Source: Oscillospiraceae bacterium (GTDB lineage: Bacteria; Bacillota; Clostridia; Oscillospirales; Ruminococcaceae). From it: a stretch of 34,117 nucleotides of DNA. Position 1 is the stretch's first letter. Each line of letters opens with the position of its first letter. The DNA is taken from assembly GCA_022791945.1 (NCBI GenBank), contig JAAVZY010000019.1, positions 1 to 34,117 on the forward strand, given 5' to 3'. The notes below the pieces were generated by a model. The model had not been told where the DNA came from. It saw nothing but the letters and a program-made list of their open reading frames with translations, and ran no database searches. Below, piece by piece: positions 14,812-24,093 of this stretch. A program made the position numbers and the translations under genes.

Positions 14812-16368
14812 ATGAAAAGTCAAGTGACAGCCAGGCATGAGCCAATCATGGCCCGCTTCGGGGGAATGGGCTTCCACAATTCCGAATCCGGTCTATACCG
14901 CAAAATGAGCGATCGGCAGTTCCATGAGGTAGTGGGGAAAATCTACCACGAGCTTGCCCCGGGCTTTTCCCGGATGGGCGGAGGCGCGCCCGACTGGACC
15001 AAAGAGCAGATGGACGATTTTGCTGAGTACTGTGAAAAAATGCAGTGCAAAACCAACACCACCATCTATCTCACCGGACACTGCGTCCGCTATCACTCCG
15101 ACGAGGAGTTCCGCCGGTACGCCTGCGACGTGGCCGACCGTCTGGAGTACGTAATCCGGGAAAAGGGGATTCAGAACGTCAAAATTTACTGCATGTCCAA
15201 CGAGCTCAGCCTGGACGACTGGGGCGAGCTCAACTTTGAGATGAACACCTTCAAAACCTATCATACCTATCTCTACAATGAGTTCCGCCGCCGGGGGCTG
15301 CCGGTGATGCTCCTGGCCACCGACGCCTCTCCCATGGAGCGGTGGGAGTCCATCGAATGGGCCATAGCCAATGGGATGGTCCCCATCTCCCAGGTGTTCG
15401 GCGGACACCATTACTCCAATGACTTCGATCCGGAGGATCTGGATTTCTACAAGGTATTCAAGCGCCACTGCTCCGATGTGGTGAATCTCCTCAAGCCCCA
15501 CGAGCGCCGGTTTATCCTGGGGGAATTCGGCCTGGCCCAGCGGTTCAAGCAGGGGGTCAACAACGTCAACGGCGTCAAAATGGACGTGTGCGACGCCTTT
15601 TACAACGGCAAGGAGGAGTATTCCGCCCTGCAGATCTGCGAAATGGCCATGGCGGCCATGAACGCCGGGGTTTATGCCATGGCCCTGTGGACCTTCACCG
15701 ATCTGCCCAATCCCTCCGGGATGAGCTACCGGCTGAACAAGTGGGGGCTGACCCGCTGGGATGGGGAGGATTATTCTGCCCGTTCCTGGCTCTACGCCTA
15801 CGGTCTGCTGGTGAAATACTTCCGCAAGGAGTCCAAGCCCCTGACTCTTACCACCGGGGACTATCTGCTTCGCTGCGGCGGCGTGGAGAACGACGACGGT
15901 TCTTTCTCCGTCTGCCTGATCAACCGCCATCCCGAGCCGGTGGACGTGGAGCTCTCCCTGGAGGGCCTGACCGCTCGGCGCCCCCTGCGGAACTATCTTT
16001 ACGACGCCAACCAGGTTCCTCACAGCGACTTTGCTGACCTCCAGGATTACCGGGAGCTGCTCCCGGCGGAGAACGGGCTGGTAAAGGTGACGCTCCCCGG
16101 CAGCTCCATCGCCATGCTGACCACCGACTACCGGGAGCACAAGCCCGCCCCTGTGGGAAATGTCCGCTTTGAAGAGGGGCGGATTACTTGGGATGCCTCC
16201 GCAGAGCCGGAGCACCGCTACTACCGGGTCTACAAGGGCAGTAGCGAGTCCTTCACTCCCTCCGCGGAGAATCAGATCGCCTCCACCATCGCCCTTTATG
16301 CCAGAGACGACAGCGGCGTCCCTGGATGCTACAAGGTTCTTTCCATGGATCAGTGGGGCAACTGCTGA
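14812..16368 (+). CDS. clan GH-A glycoside hydrolase (GH39/GH5-like)
   Basis: A 518-residue protein with AGGAGG nine bases before its ATG. The first ~370 residues look like a TIM barrel of clan GH-A. The acid/base is expected at SNE (Glu131, in YCMSNELSLDD) and the nucleophile at Glu238 in RRFILGEFGLAQ, both at strand ends as the fold needs. A conserved-looking GGHHYSNDF and WTFTDLPNPSG support this. Residues from about 390 form a beta-sandwich typical of GH39 or GH51 C-terminal domains (VCLINRHPEPVDVELSLEG), and the last 70 resemble a fibronectin-III-like strand set. There is no signal peptide, so it is probably cytosolic. Family number and substrate are uncertain. It has its own promoter and terminator. 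Confidence 0.75.
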   Translation: MKSQVTARHEPIMARFGGMGFHNSESGLYRKMSDRQFHEVVGKIYHELAPGFSRMGGGAPDWTKEQMDDFAEYCEKMQCKTNTTIYLTGHCVRYHSDEEFRRYACDVADRLEYVIREKGIQNVKIYCMSNELSLDDWGELNFEMNTFKTYHTYLYNEFRRRGLPVMLLATDASPMERWESIEWAIANGMVPISQVFGGHHYSNDFDPEDLDFYKVFKRHCSDVVNLLKPHERRFILGEFGLAQRFKQGVNNVNGVKMDVCDAFYNGKEEYSALQICEMAMAAMNAGVYAMALWTFTDLPNPSGMSYRLNKWGLTRWDGEDYSARSWLYAYGLLVKYFRKESKPLTLTTGDYLLRCGGVENDDGSFSVCLINRHPEPVDVELSLEGLTARRPLRNYLYDANQVPHSDFADLQDYRELLPAENGLVKVTLPGSSIAMLTTDYREHKPAPVGNVRFEEGRITWDASAEPEHRYYRVYKGSSESFTPSAENQIASTIALYARDDSGVPGCYKVLSMDQWGNC

Positions 16369-16376
16369 GCCGCCCC

Positions 16377-16407
16377 AAAGCCCTGGGACATCGTTCCCAG
16401 GGCTTTT
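16377..16407 (+). terminator. terminator of the clan GH-A glycosidase gene
   Basis: AAAGCCCTGGGA and TCCCAGGGCTTT pair around a short loop and are followed by T-rich sequence, nine bases after the stop codon. Confidence 0.9.
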
Positions 16408-16436
16408 GCAATCAGGCTGACTGCTCTCCCTGCGTA

Positions 16437-16903
16437 AAGACCTCGAGGGCTCTGCCCTCGAGCACCTGCCAAAGGGACGCGTCCCTTTGGAATCCCATCT
16501 TTTTTTAAGGGCTTTTTAAGGGCGGAAAAGGGGTGGGGTTAAGTCTGTACAGACTTCCGGCCTCCTGCCACGCAGAGAGTCTGATTCCCGCAGTACGCTT
16601 TTTTCGTAAAGAAAAAAGCTCCCTCCTGCCTGCGGGATGCTTCCTGCGCCGCACAGCATCTGCGTGCAGCAGAGCACGCCCGGGACGCTCTGCGTCGCAG
16701 CCCCTACCCCGCAGGTAGGGATGAATTTTTTCTTTACGAAAAAATGGGTAGGCGGGCGATCGTCCGTGCGGGAGAGTATCAGCGAGGCAGGGAGGCGGGC
16801 GCAAGCGCCCGTCCCCACCCCCACCCCCCAAAAGACGGGAATCCAAGGGGACGCGTCCCCTTGGCGAGAGCGCGAGAGCAGAGCTCTCGCGGCCTTGCCC
16901 TTC
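16437..16903. repeat. composite palindromic repeat, copy D (short form)
   Basis: Same orientation as copy C. The left terminal module has CTCGAGGGC/GCCCTCGAG and CCAAAGGG-ACGCGT-CCCTTTGG, in which both arms of the second hairpin carry the same G-to-A/C-to-T exchange relative to other copies. AAGTCTGTACAGACTT is perfect at 16541-16556. Core TTTTTTCGTAAAGAAAAAA lies near 16600 and the inverted core near 16726-16744. The right end has CCAAGGGG-ACGCGT-CCCCTTGG and CGCGAGAGC/GCTCTCGCG. The hydF promoter starts 22 bases beyond it. Confidence 0.88.
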
Positions 16904-16924
16904 CCGCAGTCGTACAGATCGCCG

Positions 16925-16953
16925 TTGAAAAGGGAGGGCGCCGGGGGTATAAT
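16925..16953 (+). promoter_or_regulatory. hydF promoter
   Basis: TTGAAA (16925-16930), 17 bases, then TATAAT (16948-16953). It lies directly after repeat copy D and about 88 bases before the hydF start codon. Confidence 0.7.
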
Positions 16954-17040
16954 TGTAATAGAACGTTGACGGCTTCCAGGGATATGGCCTGTGCGGGCGG
17001 CGGATGTGTGTCAACGGGCAATAGAAAGGATGATGATTCC

Positions 17041-18246
17041 ATGAGTGACCTGAACGCGGTTCCTTCGGCGAACCGACTGCATATCGCCCTTTACGGGCGG
17101 CGGAACAGCGGAAAATCCTCCCTGATCAACGCGCTCACCGGACAGGAGAGCGCTCTGGTTTCTCCTGTGGCAGGCACCACAACCGACCCTGTCCGCAAGG
17201 CGATGGAGGTGCGGGGACTTGGTGCCTGCGTCTGGATCGATACGGCGGGCTTTGATGATGAGGGGGAGCTGGGCGCGCTCCGGGTGGAGCGTACCCGCGG
17301 GACCTTGGAGCAGGCTGAGCTGGCGCTCCTGGCGGTTTCCGCCGAATATCCCCCGGAGGAATCGCTCGCCCTGGAGGAAGCCTGGCTGGCGGACTGCCGC
17401 GCCCGGAAGATCCCTGTCATTCCGGTAGTGACCAAGGCGGATTTGGCGGAGCCCGCCCCCCTGCTGGAGCGGCTTCGTCTGGAATGGAAGGCCGCGCCTC
17501 TGGCAGTGAGCGCCCGAACCGGACAGGGCATCCCTGCCCTGCTGGAGGAGCTGGTGCGCGTCCTTCCGGAGGACTACGGCGCGTCCAGCATCACCGGCGC
17601 CCTGGTGCGGGAGGGAGACGTGGTGCTCCTGGTCATGCCCCAGGACAGCGAGGCTCCCAAGGGGCGTCTGATTCTGCCTCAGGTGCAGACCATTCGGGAT
17701 CTGCTGGACAATAAATGCGTCGTTATCGGCGCAACCCCCGAAACCATGCCGGGCGCTTTGGCGGCGCTGAAGAAGCCCCCGGCCCTGATCATCACCGATT
17801 CTCAGGTGTTCCGCCAGGCGGCGGCACTGACGCCGCCGGAGAGCCGCCTGACTTCCTTTTCCGTGCTGTTCGCCGCCCACAAGGGAGATCTGGCAGAGTA
17901 TCTCCGGGGGGCGGAAGCTGTGGATCGCCTGACGGAGCAGTCCCGCGTGCTGATCGCCGAGGCGTGCACCCATGCGCCTTTGACAGAGGATATCGGGCGG
18001 GTAAAAATCCCCGCGCTGCTGCGGAAGCGATTCGGGCAGGGGCTCCGGGTGGATATTGTCAGCGGCACCAGCTTCCCCCAGGAGCTTGCAGGGTATGACC
18101 TCATCGTGCACTGCGGCGGCTGTATGTTCAGCCGGAAGTATCTGCTCTCCCGGATCCACCGCGCCCAGGCACAGGGAATCCCCATCACCAACTACGGCGT
18201 TCTCCTCGCCAAGCTCAACGGTATCCTGGATCGAATCTCCTTTTAG
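17041..18246 (+). CDS. hydF: [FeFe] hydrogenase maturation GTPase HydF
   Basis: A 401-residue protein. The ATG at 17041 follows AAAGGATG; a longer frame from 16744 reads through repeat copy D and is rejected. The N-terminal GTPase domain has G1 GRRNSGKSS (19-27), switch TTTDP, G3 DTAG (67-70) and G4 TKAD (131-134). The C-terminal domain holds the cluster ligands of HydF, ACTHAP (Cys309, His311) and HCGGC (His357, Cys358, Cys361). HydF is the scaffold on which the 2Fe subcluster of the H-cluster is built by radical SAM enzymes HydE and HydG and then passed to apo-hydrogenase. Neither HydE, HydG nor a hydrogenase is in this window, so maturation genes are dispersed. It signals an H2-evolving fermentative anaerobe. 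Confidence 0.95.
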   Translation: MSDLNAVPSANRLHIALYGRRNSGKSSLINALTGQESALVSPVAGTTTDPVRKAMEVRGLGACVWIDTAGFDDEGELGALRVERTRGTLEQAELALLAVSAEYPPEESLALEEAWLADCRARKIPVIPVVTKADLAEPAPLLERLRLEWKAAPLAVSARTGQGIPALLEELVRVLPEDYGASSITGALVREGDVVLLVMPQDSEAPKGRLILPQVQTIRDLLDNKCVVIGATPETMPGALAALKKPPALIITDSQVFRQAAALTPPESRLTSFSVLFAAHKGDLAEYLRGAEAVDRLTEQSRVLIAEACTHAPLTEDIGRVKIPALLRKRFGQGLRVDIVSGTSFPQELAGYDLIVHCGGCMFSRKYLLSRIHRAQAQGIPITNYGVLLAKLNGILDRISF

Positions 18247-18332
18247 AACCCGCTCAGAATCTCTGCGTGGTCGAAGGGCAAGGCCCCTCTGGAACTCCCA
18301 TTTCCGACGGGATTTGCATTCAGAGCGGGGAG

Positions 18333-18455
18333 ATGGTATAATAAGTGCAAAGCACTTATTATACCATTCCGCTTGCGCTGCATGGTATAATCGGCCATAA
18401 AGGCGGGAGCGAACGAAGTAAGCGCATCGCCTTGGCCATCATGGTATAATAAAGC
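18333..18455. repeat. TATAAT-palindrome repeat, copy 1
   Basis: This starts with a perfect 16-pair inverted repeat, ATGGTATAATAAGTGC and GCACTTATTATACCAT, around AAA (18333-18367). It continues with a core GGTATAATCGGCCATAAAGG ... GCATCGCCTTGGCCAT that can itself fold (GGCCA/TGGCC and GGCG/CGCC), and ends with a truncated right-hand palindrome, TGGTATAATAAAGCGC. The same order recurs at 24094-24236. It lies between hydF and the first MATE gene. The gap also contains, at about 18270-18290, a short scrap of the other repeat family. The embedded TATAAT strings could act as -10 boxes for the MATE gene, but no matching -35 is evident. Confidence 0.8.
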
Positions 18456-18514
18456 GCAAGAGCGGATGCTAGGAGTGACATCCGCCTATTGGCGCATTGG
18501 CGGGTGCGGCAGAA

Positions 18515-19939
18515 ATGAGGCGAGTGAAGTTGCATACCCTGTTCCGGCGGCTGCTGTCCGTGGAGTATATGCTCAAGCCCTCCCAGCGAACGGATCAGCC
18601 GCTGCCCTCCAGCAAGGACGTCTACCTTCGTCAATACCGGATCAGCTGGCCCTGCGCGGTGGAGTCCGTGCTGGTGAGCCTGATCGGCTCCATTGACACC
18701 ATGATGGTAGGGGGAATCAGCCCCGAGGCCATTGCCGCAGTAGGCATCACCAATCAGCCGAAGTTCATCCTCCTGGCGGTGATCTTCTCCCTGAACGCCG
18801 GCGTGACCGCCGTTGTCGCCCGCCGGAAGGGCCAGAACGATATGGACGGGGCCAACCGCTGTCTGCGGCAGTGCCTGATCATCAGCTTCTGTCTGTCCCT
18901 GCTCATGGGAGCAATCGGCTTGATCTTCGCACGGCCCATCATGCTCTTTGCGGGCGCCGGAGCGGATATCATCGGCGACGCTACAAGCTATTTCCGGATT
19001 CTCATGATCAGTCTGGTATTTATGTCGGTGAGCCTGACTATCAACGCGGCCCAGCGGGGCGTGGGGAATACAAAGATCTCCATGCGCACCAACGTGGGGG
19101 CCAACCTGTTCAACATCCTGTTCAATTATCTGCTGATCAACGGAATCTGGATCTTCCCTAAAATGGGCGTGCAGGGCGCGGCGGTCGCAACCGTCATCGG
19201 TAATATGGCTGCCTGCATCATGTCTGTGCTCTCCCTCTACCATCGGGCGGAGTTTCTGGAGATGCGCCACAAGGTAAGCTGGCGCTTTGACAAAAAGACC
19301 ATGTCCTCCATCATCAGTATCAGCGGCAGCGCCATGGTGGAGCAGGTCTTTATGCGGATCGGCTTCTTCACCTATGCAAAAATCGTCGCAACCCTGGGAA
19401 CCGTGGCCTTTGCCACCCATCAGGTGTGCATGAATATTATCAACCTCTCTTTTGCCTTTGGAGACGGGCTGGGAGTGGCGGCCTCCTCCCTGGTGGGTCA
19501 GAGCCTGGGGGAAAAGCGTCCGGACATGGCTCTGATCTACGGCAAAACCGGCCAGCGGATGGCATTCGGCGTGTCCACGGTGCTGTTTTTCCTGTTCCTG
19601 TTCGGAGGACGGTTCCTGGTGTCCCTGTTTTCCACGGACGTGCAGGTGCAGACGCTGGGCGCGGAGATCATGGTCATCATTGCCTGCACCACTCATTTCC
19701 AGACCTCGGCGGTGGTGTTCTCCGGCTGTCTGCGGGGAGCGGGCGACACCAAGTTTGTAGCCATGACCTCTTTCCTGAGTATCGGCATTATCCGTCCGAT
19801 ACTGTCTTATCTGCTCTGCGCCCCGCTGGGGCTGGGCCTGGTGGGCGCCTGGCTGGGCCTGCTGGCAGATCAGTTCCTCCGATTCAGCCTGAATATGTTC
19901 CGCTTTAAGGGAGGCCGCTGGACCCGCATCGAGGTCTGA
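18515..19939 (+). CDS. MATE family efflux transporter
   Basis: A 474-residue membrane protein with about twelve hydrophobic segments in two repeated bundles. Typical MATE strings are seen: VESVLVSLIGSIDTMMVGG in the first segment, the NTKISMRTNVGANLFNILFN region, and ASSLVGQSLGEKRPDMA plus FSGCLRGAGDTKF in the second bundle. The family exports cationic drugs or metabolites in exchange for Na+ or H+. The start is uncertain: ATG at 18515 has no good ribosome binding site, and a later ATG at 18569 would give a length nearer the family norm. An inverted repeat GCGGATG/CATCCGC surrounds AGGAG about 40 bases upstream. It is followed by a minimal repeat and a second MATE gene of only distant similarity. 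Confidence 0.88.
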   Translation: MRRVKLHTLFRRLLSVEYMLKPSQRTDQPLPSSKDVYLRQYRISWPCAVESVLVSLIGSIDTMMVGGISPEAIAAVGITNQPKFILLAVIFSLNAGVTAVVARRKGQNDMDGANRCLRQCLIISFCLSLLMGAIGLIFARPIMLFAGAGADIIGDATSYFRILMISLVFMSVSLTINAAQRGVGNTKISMRTNVGANLFNILFNYLLINGIWIFPKMGVQGAAVATVIGNMAACIMSVLSLYHRAEFLEMRHKVSWRFDKKTMSSIISISGSAMVEQVFMRIGFFTYAKIVATLGTVAFATHQVCMNIINLSFAFGDGLGVAASSLVGQSLGEKRPDMALIYGKTGQRMAFGVSTVLFFLFLFGGRFLVSLFSTDVQVQTLGAEIMVIIACTTHFQTSAVVFSGCLRGAGDTKFVAMTSFLSIGIIRPILSYLLCAPLGLGLVGAWLGLLADQFLRFSLNMFRFKGGRWTRIEV

Positions 19940-19946
19940 GCCCTCG

Positions 19947-20093
19947 GAAGGGCAAGACCTCGAGGAGGCTGTCCAAGGGTCAAGGCCACAGGCCTTGACC
20001 CTGCGAGCCTCCTGCCAAGGGGAATCCCTTCCCGATGCGCCGCCAGCGGCGCATCGCAGAGCCGCGAGACAGCGTCTCGCGGCCTTGCCCTTC
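19947..20093. repeat. composite palindromic repeat, copy F (ends only)
   Basis: The two terminal modules of the repeat meet here without cores or interior. It contains GACCTCGAGG, the hairpin GGGTCAAGGCC/GGCCTTGACCC, half of the CCAAGGGG module, GATGCGCCGC/GCGGCGCATC, and CGCGAGAC/GTCTCGCG before GGCCTTGCCCTTC. The first and last 12 bases (GAAGGGCAAG.. and ..CTTGCCCTTC) are inverted copies. It separates the two MATE genes. Confidence 0.82.
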
Positions 20094-20150
20094 GTCCACG
20101 CAGAGATTCCAAACAGGCTTTGAGAACCTATCTCAGAAAGGGGGCAGAGA

Positions 20151-21485
20151 ATGCCTGCTTTAAAGAACCGCTTCGGGCTGTCCGGGGAGCTGGCTCAGGT
20201 GTGGCGGCTGAGTGTGCCCGCCATTCTCACGCAGATTACCTCTATTGTCATGCAGTACATAGATTCTGCCATGGTGGGGCGGCTGGGGCCGGGGGCCTCC
20301 GCCGCCATCGGGCTGGTGGCCAGCAGCACCTGGCTGATGAACGGCTTTGTCTATGGGATTTCGGCGGGATTTTCCGTCCAGGTCGCCCACCACATCGGGG
20401 CAGGACGGGACGCGGACGCCCGGCGGGTGATCCGCCACGGCCTGATCGTGGGGCTGATCGCTTCCGCCCTGCTGCTGTGCGCTGGGGCGGCGCTGAGCGC
20501 CCCGCTGCCCCGATGGCTGGGCGGGGAGGCGGAAATCCTGGCGGATGCTTCCGCTTATTTTTTGGTGTTTGCCTTGGCGATTCCCTTCGGGCAGATGAAC
20601 GCCCTGGCCTCCTCCTGCCTGCAATGCAGCGGCAATATGGTGACGCCCAGCGTTCTCAACGCCGCCATGTGCGGCCTGGACGTGGTGTTCAACGCCTTGC
20701 TGATCCCCCGCTTCGGCGTGCTGGGAGCAGGGATGGGCACAGGGCTGGCTATGGCGGTGGTGTCTATGGCCATGCTGTGGTGCTGCTGCGTCCGCTCTCC
20801 CACTCTGCGGCTGACCCGCAGAGAGCCCTGCCCGCTGGACACAGGCATCCTGCGCCGGGCGCTGAAAATCGGAACGCCGGTGGCGGGGCAGGAGATTGCC
20901 ATGTGCGGGGCCATGGTGGCCTCTACCCGAATCATTGCCTCTCTGGGAACAGCGGCGATTGCGGCGAATTCCTTCGCGGTCACAGCAGAAAGCCTGTGCT
21001 ACATGCCGGGATACGGCATCAGCTCCGCAGCCACTACGCTGGTGGGGCAGAGCGTAGGCGCGGGGGATCAGCATCAGGCCAGGCGGTTTGCCGGTATTGC
21101 GACGGTTTTTGGGGCTGTGGTGATGACCTTGGCCGGAGCGGCTATGTGGCTGGCGTGTCCACTGGTGTTCCAGCTGCTCACCCCTTCTCTGGAGGTGCGG
21201 GCGTTGGCGGCGGAGGTGCTGCGCATCGAGCTGCTGGCCGAGCCGCTGTATGCGGTGTCTATTGTGGCGTCGGGCGCTCTGCGGGGAGCGGAGGATACGC
21301 TGGTTCCCAGTGTGCTCAATCTGCTGAGCATCTGGGTGGTGCGGATTGGTCTTTCCCTGCTGCTGGTAGGCTGGCTGGGCCTGCACGGCGTGTGGATTGC
21401 TATGGCGGTGGAGCTGTGCGTCCGCGGCCTGCTGATGCTGCTCCGTCTGCGAACCTCAAAGCACCTTGTCTCCAAACAGCAATGA
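20151..21485 (+). CDS. MATE family efflux transporter
   Basis: A 444-residue protein, start ATG at 20151 with AAAGGGGG just before it. About twelve hydrophobic segments are arranged as two halves. Diagnostic parts are QVWRLSVPAILTQITSIVMQ, YIDSAMVGRLGP, GISAGFSVQVAHHIGAGR in the first half, and ATTLVGQSVGAGDQHQARR and SGALRGAEDTLVPSVLN in the second. It is a separate paralogue from the MATE gene upstream, with clearly different sequence, so this is not a recent tandem duplication. Substrate unknown. The two genes share a strand and are 211 bases apart with a minimal repeat between, so cotranscription is possible but not shown. Confidence 0.9.
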   Translation: MPALKNRFGLSGELAQVWRLSVPAILTQITSIVMQYIDSAMVGRLGPGASAAIGLVASSTWLMNGFVYGISAGFSVQVAHHIGAGRDADARRVIRHGLIVGLIASALLLCAGAALSAPLPRWLGGEAEILADASAYFLVFALAIPFGQMNALASSCLQCSGNMVTPSVLNAAMCGLDVVFNALLIPRFGVLGAGMGTGLAMAVVSMAMLWCCCVRSPTLRLTRREPCPLDTGILRRALKIGTPVAGQEIAMCGAMVASTRIIASLGTAAIAANSFAVTAESLCYMPGYGISSAATTLVGQSVGAGDQHQARRFAGIATVFGAVVMTLAGAAMWLACPLVFQLLTPSLEVRALAAEVLRIELLAEPLYAVSIVASGALRGAEDTLVPSVLNLLSIWVVRIGLSLLLVGWLGLHGVWIAMAVELCVRGLLMLLRLRTSKHLVSKQQ

Positions 21486-21536
21486 TAAAGAGACGCTCCC
21501 TCTTTTTCACCCTTGGAAGTTGGAGGCACAGCGGGG

Positions 21537-22080
21537 AAGACCTCGAGGGCTCTGCCCTCGAGCACCTGCCAAGGGGAAGGGATTCCCCTTGGATTCCCGT
21601 TATTTTAAGGGCTTTTTTAAGGGCGGAAAAGGGGTGGGTCAGGTTCGTACAGACTTCCTTCTCCCTGCCACGCAAAGAGTCTGATTCCCGCAGTACGCTT
21701 TTTTCGTAAAGAAAAAAGCTCCCTCCTGCGTGTGGGATACTTTCTGTGCCGCATCGGGGTTTCTGCGCAGACTGGGGTTGTGCTTCCGATCGGTATGTGC
21801 AGGCGGTAGCCCTGACTGGAGGATTCCGTTTGTAGCACAGCGTTTCACCCCACATAGAAAGTCCCGAGCGTAACAGAATACGCTCGGGGCTTTCTGCGAC
21901 GCAGGTGCTGTGCCGCCTATGGAGCTGAATTTTTTCTTTACGAAAAAGTGGGTAGGCGGGCGATCGAATCGCCACAGACACTCCAGCGAGGCAGGGGGGG
22001 ACGGGCAAAGCCCGCTCCCCGATGCGTCGTTTCACGACGCACCGCAGAGCGCGAGGCAGAGCCTCGCGGCCTTGCCCTTC
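21537..22080. repeat. composite palindromic repeat, copy G (intermediate form)
   Basis: Orientation as in C and D, placed between the convergent ends of a MATE gene and an S9 peptidase gene. It has CTCGAGGGC/GCCCTCGAG, CCAAGGGGAA/TTCCCCTTGG, a decayed palindrome AGGTTCGTACAGACTT (21641-21656), core near 21697, inverted core near 21929-21947, hairpin CCCGAGCGT/ACGCTCGGG, and at the right GATGCGTCG/CGACGCA plus CGCGAGGC/GCCTCGCG. Part of the long central segment of A is retained (the stretch around 21800-21880, inverted), showing graded internal loss. The right CCAAGGGG hairpin is missing, replaced by the GACGCA cassette. Confidence 0.85.
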
Positions 22081-22090
22081 CCGCAGCCGT

Positions 22091-24076
22091 CTACTTCAAA
22101 TGCCGATCCATCCAGCCGGTGATCTCCCGCAGGCGGCGGATGCGGTGCTTGGGCTTGCCGGAGCGGGAAAGCTCGTGATTCTCCCCCTTGAACAGGCAGA
22201 GACGGGACTCCACCCCATGAACCTTCAGCGCGGTAAACATCTGGAGCGCCTCTGCCTGCCAGCAGCGGTAATCTTGGTCGGAATGGATGAACAGCGTCGG
22301 GGTTACGCAGCGATCCGCATATTTCAGGGGGGATTGATCCCACATCCGCTCCAGATTGTCCCAGGGGGTGGCGGCGGTCTGATCCGGGGCGAAATAGTAG
22401 CCGATGTCGGTGGTATATCCCATGGAAATCCAGTTGGAAATGGAGCGCTGAGACGCAGCGGCAGCGAAGCGGTCCGTATGCCCGATGATCCAGTTGGTCA
22501 TGAAGCCGCCGTAGCTTCCGCCGGTCACCCCTACCCGCCGGGCGTCAATGGCAGGATAAGCCTCCAGCACCCTGTCGGTAAAGCCCATGAGATCCGCATA
22601 GTCGATGGCGCCGTATTTTCCACGGATATCCGCAAAGGCATCCCCTCTGCCGTCTCCGCCCCGGGGATTGCAGTAAAACACAAAATAGCCCTGGCTGGCC
22701 CAAAGCTGCATCTCATGATAGTACACCGTTCCGTATACGGTCTTGGGGCCGCCGTGGATGTCCAGGATCGCCGGATACTGCCGGGCGGGATCATAGCCCC
22801 TGGGAAGCAGCACCCAGCCGTCCAGCTCCAGCCCATCCTCATTCCGGAAGGACAGGGGCTGGGGAACAGCCACATACTTTCCGGCCAGAGCCTCCTGGTT
22901 AAAGCTGGTCAGGCAGGTTTCTTCCCCGGTGGAGAGATTCAGGGAATAGAGCTCCTGGAGTCCCTGACCCCGCATACCGATAAACAGGCAGACCTGTCCC
23001 ACCCGGTCAAAGCAGTCTACAGAGCCCTCCGGCAGAGTCAGCCAGGTGCAGGTTCCCTCCGGGGTGAGATCCGCCAGACGGGAGCAGGCGCGATCGGTGA
23101 TAATGGCGGTGATGCCCAGCCCCTCCGGACAGGGACGGAAGGACCAGCCGCCGCCCAGACGGCAGTCGGAGCCCACGGAGCTGCCCACGGAGAGATCCGG
23201 CGCGCAGATCAGCTCCGCCCGGCCGTTTTCACACCAGTACAGGCCGGGATTTTCATTCAGGCCGAAGCGCTTCCCCTCGGAGCCCAGCAGGAGGATCCGC
23301 TCCCCATAGAAATGGGCGGAATAAAGGGAGAGCTGCTCCGGCGGAAGGAGCTCCTGGCATGCTCCGGTAGAAATGGTATAGACCCAGGCTCCGCTGGTCA
23401 GCTCCATCCGGTTTTCATATTCCAGTCCGCAATACAGGATCCGCTCCCGGGCAGGATCCAGCTCCCAGTAATCCACTGACATCAGCGGCGGGGTCAGGGG
23501 AGTGAGGGTTCCGTCCCCGGGGGAAAAGATCCACAAACGGCTGCGCTTTTTGTTGGTGATCCCCCCGCCGTTGCTCCAGAAGGGGATTTCGTCCAGAACG
23601 GTGTAGTCCTGCTCCTCCTTGTATCCCTCCAACGCCTTGACTTTTTCCTCCCCGGTCAGGGCGGAGAAATCCGGGCGGGCGTTGTCCTGCTCCCCGGCCA
23701 GAACAAAGCGGCCGTCCTTCAGGGGCCGGATTCCGCTGACCGCCAGCGGAACGGCAAAGGCCTTCACCGCCTCGCCGCCCCGGATGGACAGGGAGTAAAA
23801 GACCGTCTCGGGCTCGCCGGGTTTCTCTTCTTTTTTCTCCCGTCCGGAGGGGAACAGCAGTGTCTCCCCGTCCAGCCAGCAGAAGCTGCGGACGTCTCCG
23901 GAGGAGGTAAGCCGCCGGACGCCCTCCGGCTCCCAAAGCCAGAGATCGGAGCGGTAGGCGTTTTTGTCCAGGTCGCTTTCCTGGACCGCAAAGGCCGCGC
24001 GGCTTCCGTCCTCCGTGAGCCGCAGCCCCGAAAGGAACCGGAACCCGGTAAAGTCAGTCAGTTCAATAGGATTCAT
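22091..24076 (-). CDS. S9 family (prolyl oligopeptidase-like) serine peptidase
   Basis: A 661-residue protein with GAAGGAG seven bases before the ATG. The N-terminal ~400 residues show repeated beta-propeller-like blades (SGDVRSFCWLDGETLLF, GTLTPLTPPLMSVDYWE), which gate access in this family. The C-terminal alpha/beta hydrolase has oxyanion-loop DIHGGP, the nucleophile in VTGGSYGGFM (Ser521), acid Asp602 in HSDQDYRC and His634 in GENHELSRSG. This order is that of acylaminoacyl-peptidase/dipeptidyl-peptidase relatives, which cleave short peptides. There is no signal peptide, so it is cytosolic and probably used in amino-acid salvage. It stands alone, convergent with the MATE gene, with a TATAAT-palindrome repeat close to its start. 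Confidence 0.92.
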   Translation of the reverse strand: MNPIELTDFTGFRFLSGLRLTEDGSRAAFAVQESDLDKNAYRSDLWLWEPEGVRRLTSSGDVRSFCWLDGETLLFPSGREKKEEKPGEPETVFYSLSIRGGEAVKAFAVPLAVSGIRPLKDGRFVLAGEQDNARPDFSALTGEEKVKALEGYKEEQDYTVLDEIPFWSNGGGITNKKRSRLWIFSPGDGTLTPLTPPLMSVDYWELDPARERILYCGLEYENRMELTSGAWVYTISTGACQELLPPEQLSLYSAHFYGERILLLGSEGKRFGLNENPGLYWCENGRAELICAPDLSVGSSVGSDCRLGGGWSFRPCPEGLGITAIITDRACSRLADLTPEGTCTWLTLPEGSVDCFDRVGQVCLFIGMRGQGLQELYSLNLSTGEETCLTSFNQEALAGKYVAVPQPLSFRNEDGLELDGWVLLPRGYDPARQYPAILDIHGGPKTVYGTVYYHEMQLWASQGYFVFYCNPRGGDGRGDAFADIRGKYGAIDYADLMGFTDRVLEAYPAIDARRVGVTGGSYGGFMTNWIIGHTDRFAAAASQRSISNWISMGYTTDIGYYFAPDQTAATPWDNLERMWDQSPLKYADRCVTPTLFIHSDQDYRCWQAEALQMFTALKVHGVESRLCLFKGENHELSRSGKPKHRIRRLREITGWMDRHLK

Positions 24077-24093
24077 GGTGTGCTCCTTCTTTC

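Noticed and set aside
17041-18246. hydF as part of a hydrogenase gene cluster in this window
   Set aside because: No hydE, hydG or hydrogenase subunit is seen on either side; the flanks are a glycosidase and a MATE gene.
18515-21485. The two MATE genes as one heterodimeric or recently duplicated system
   Set aside because: The protein sequences differ strongly outside family motifs, and a repeat lies between them; MATE proteins work as monomers.
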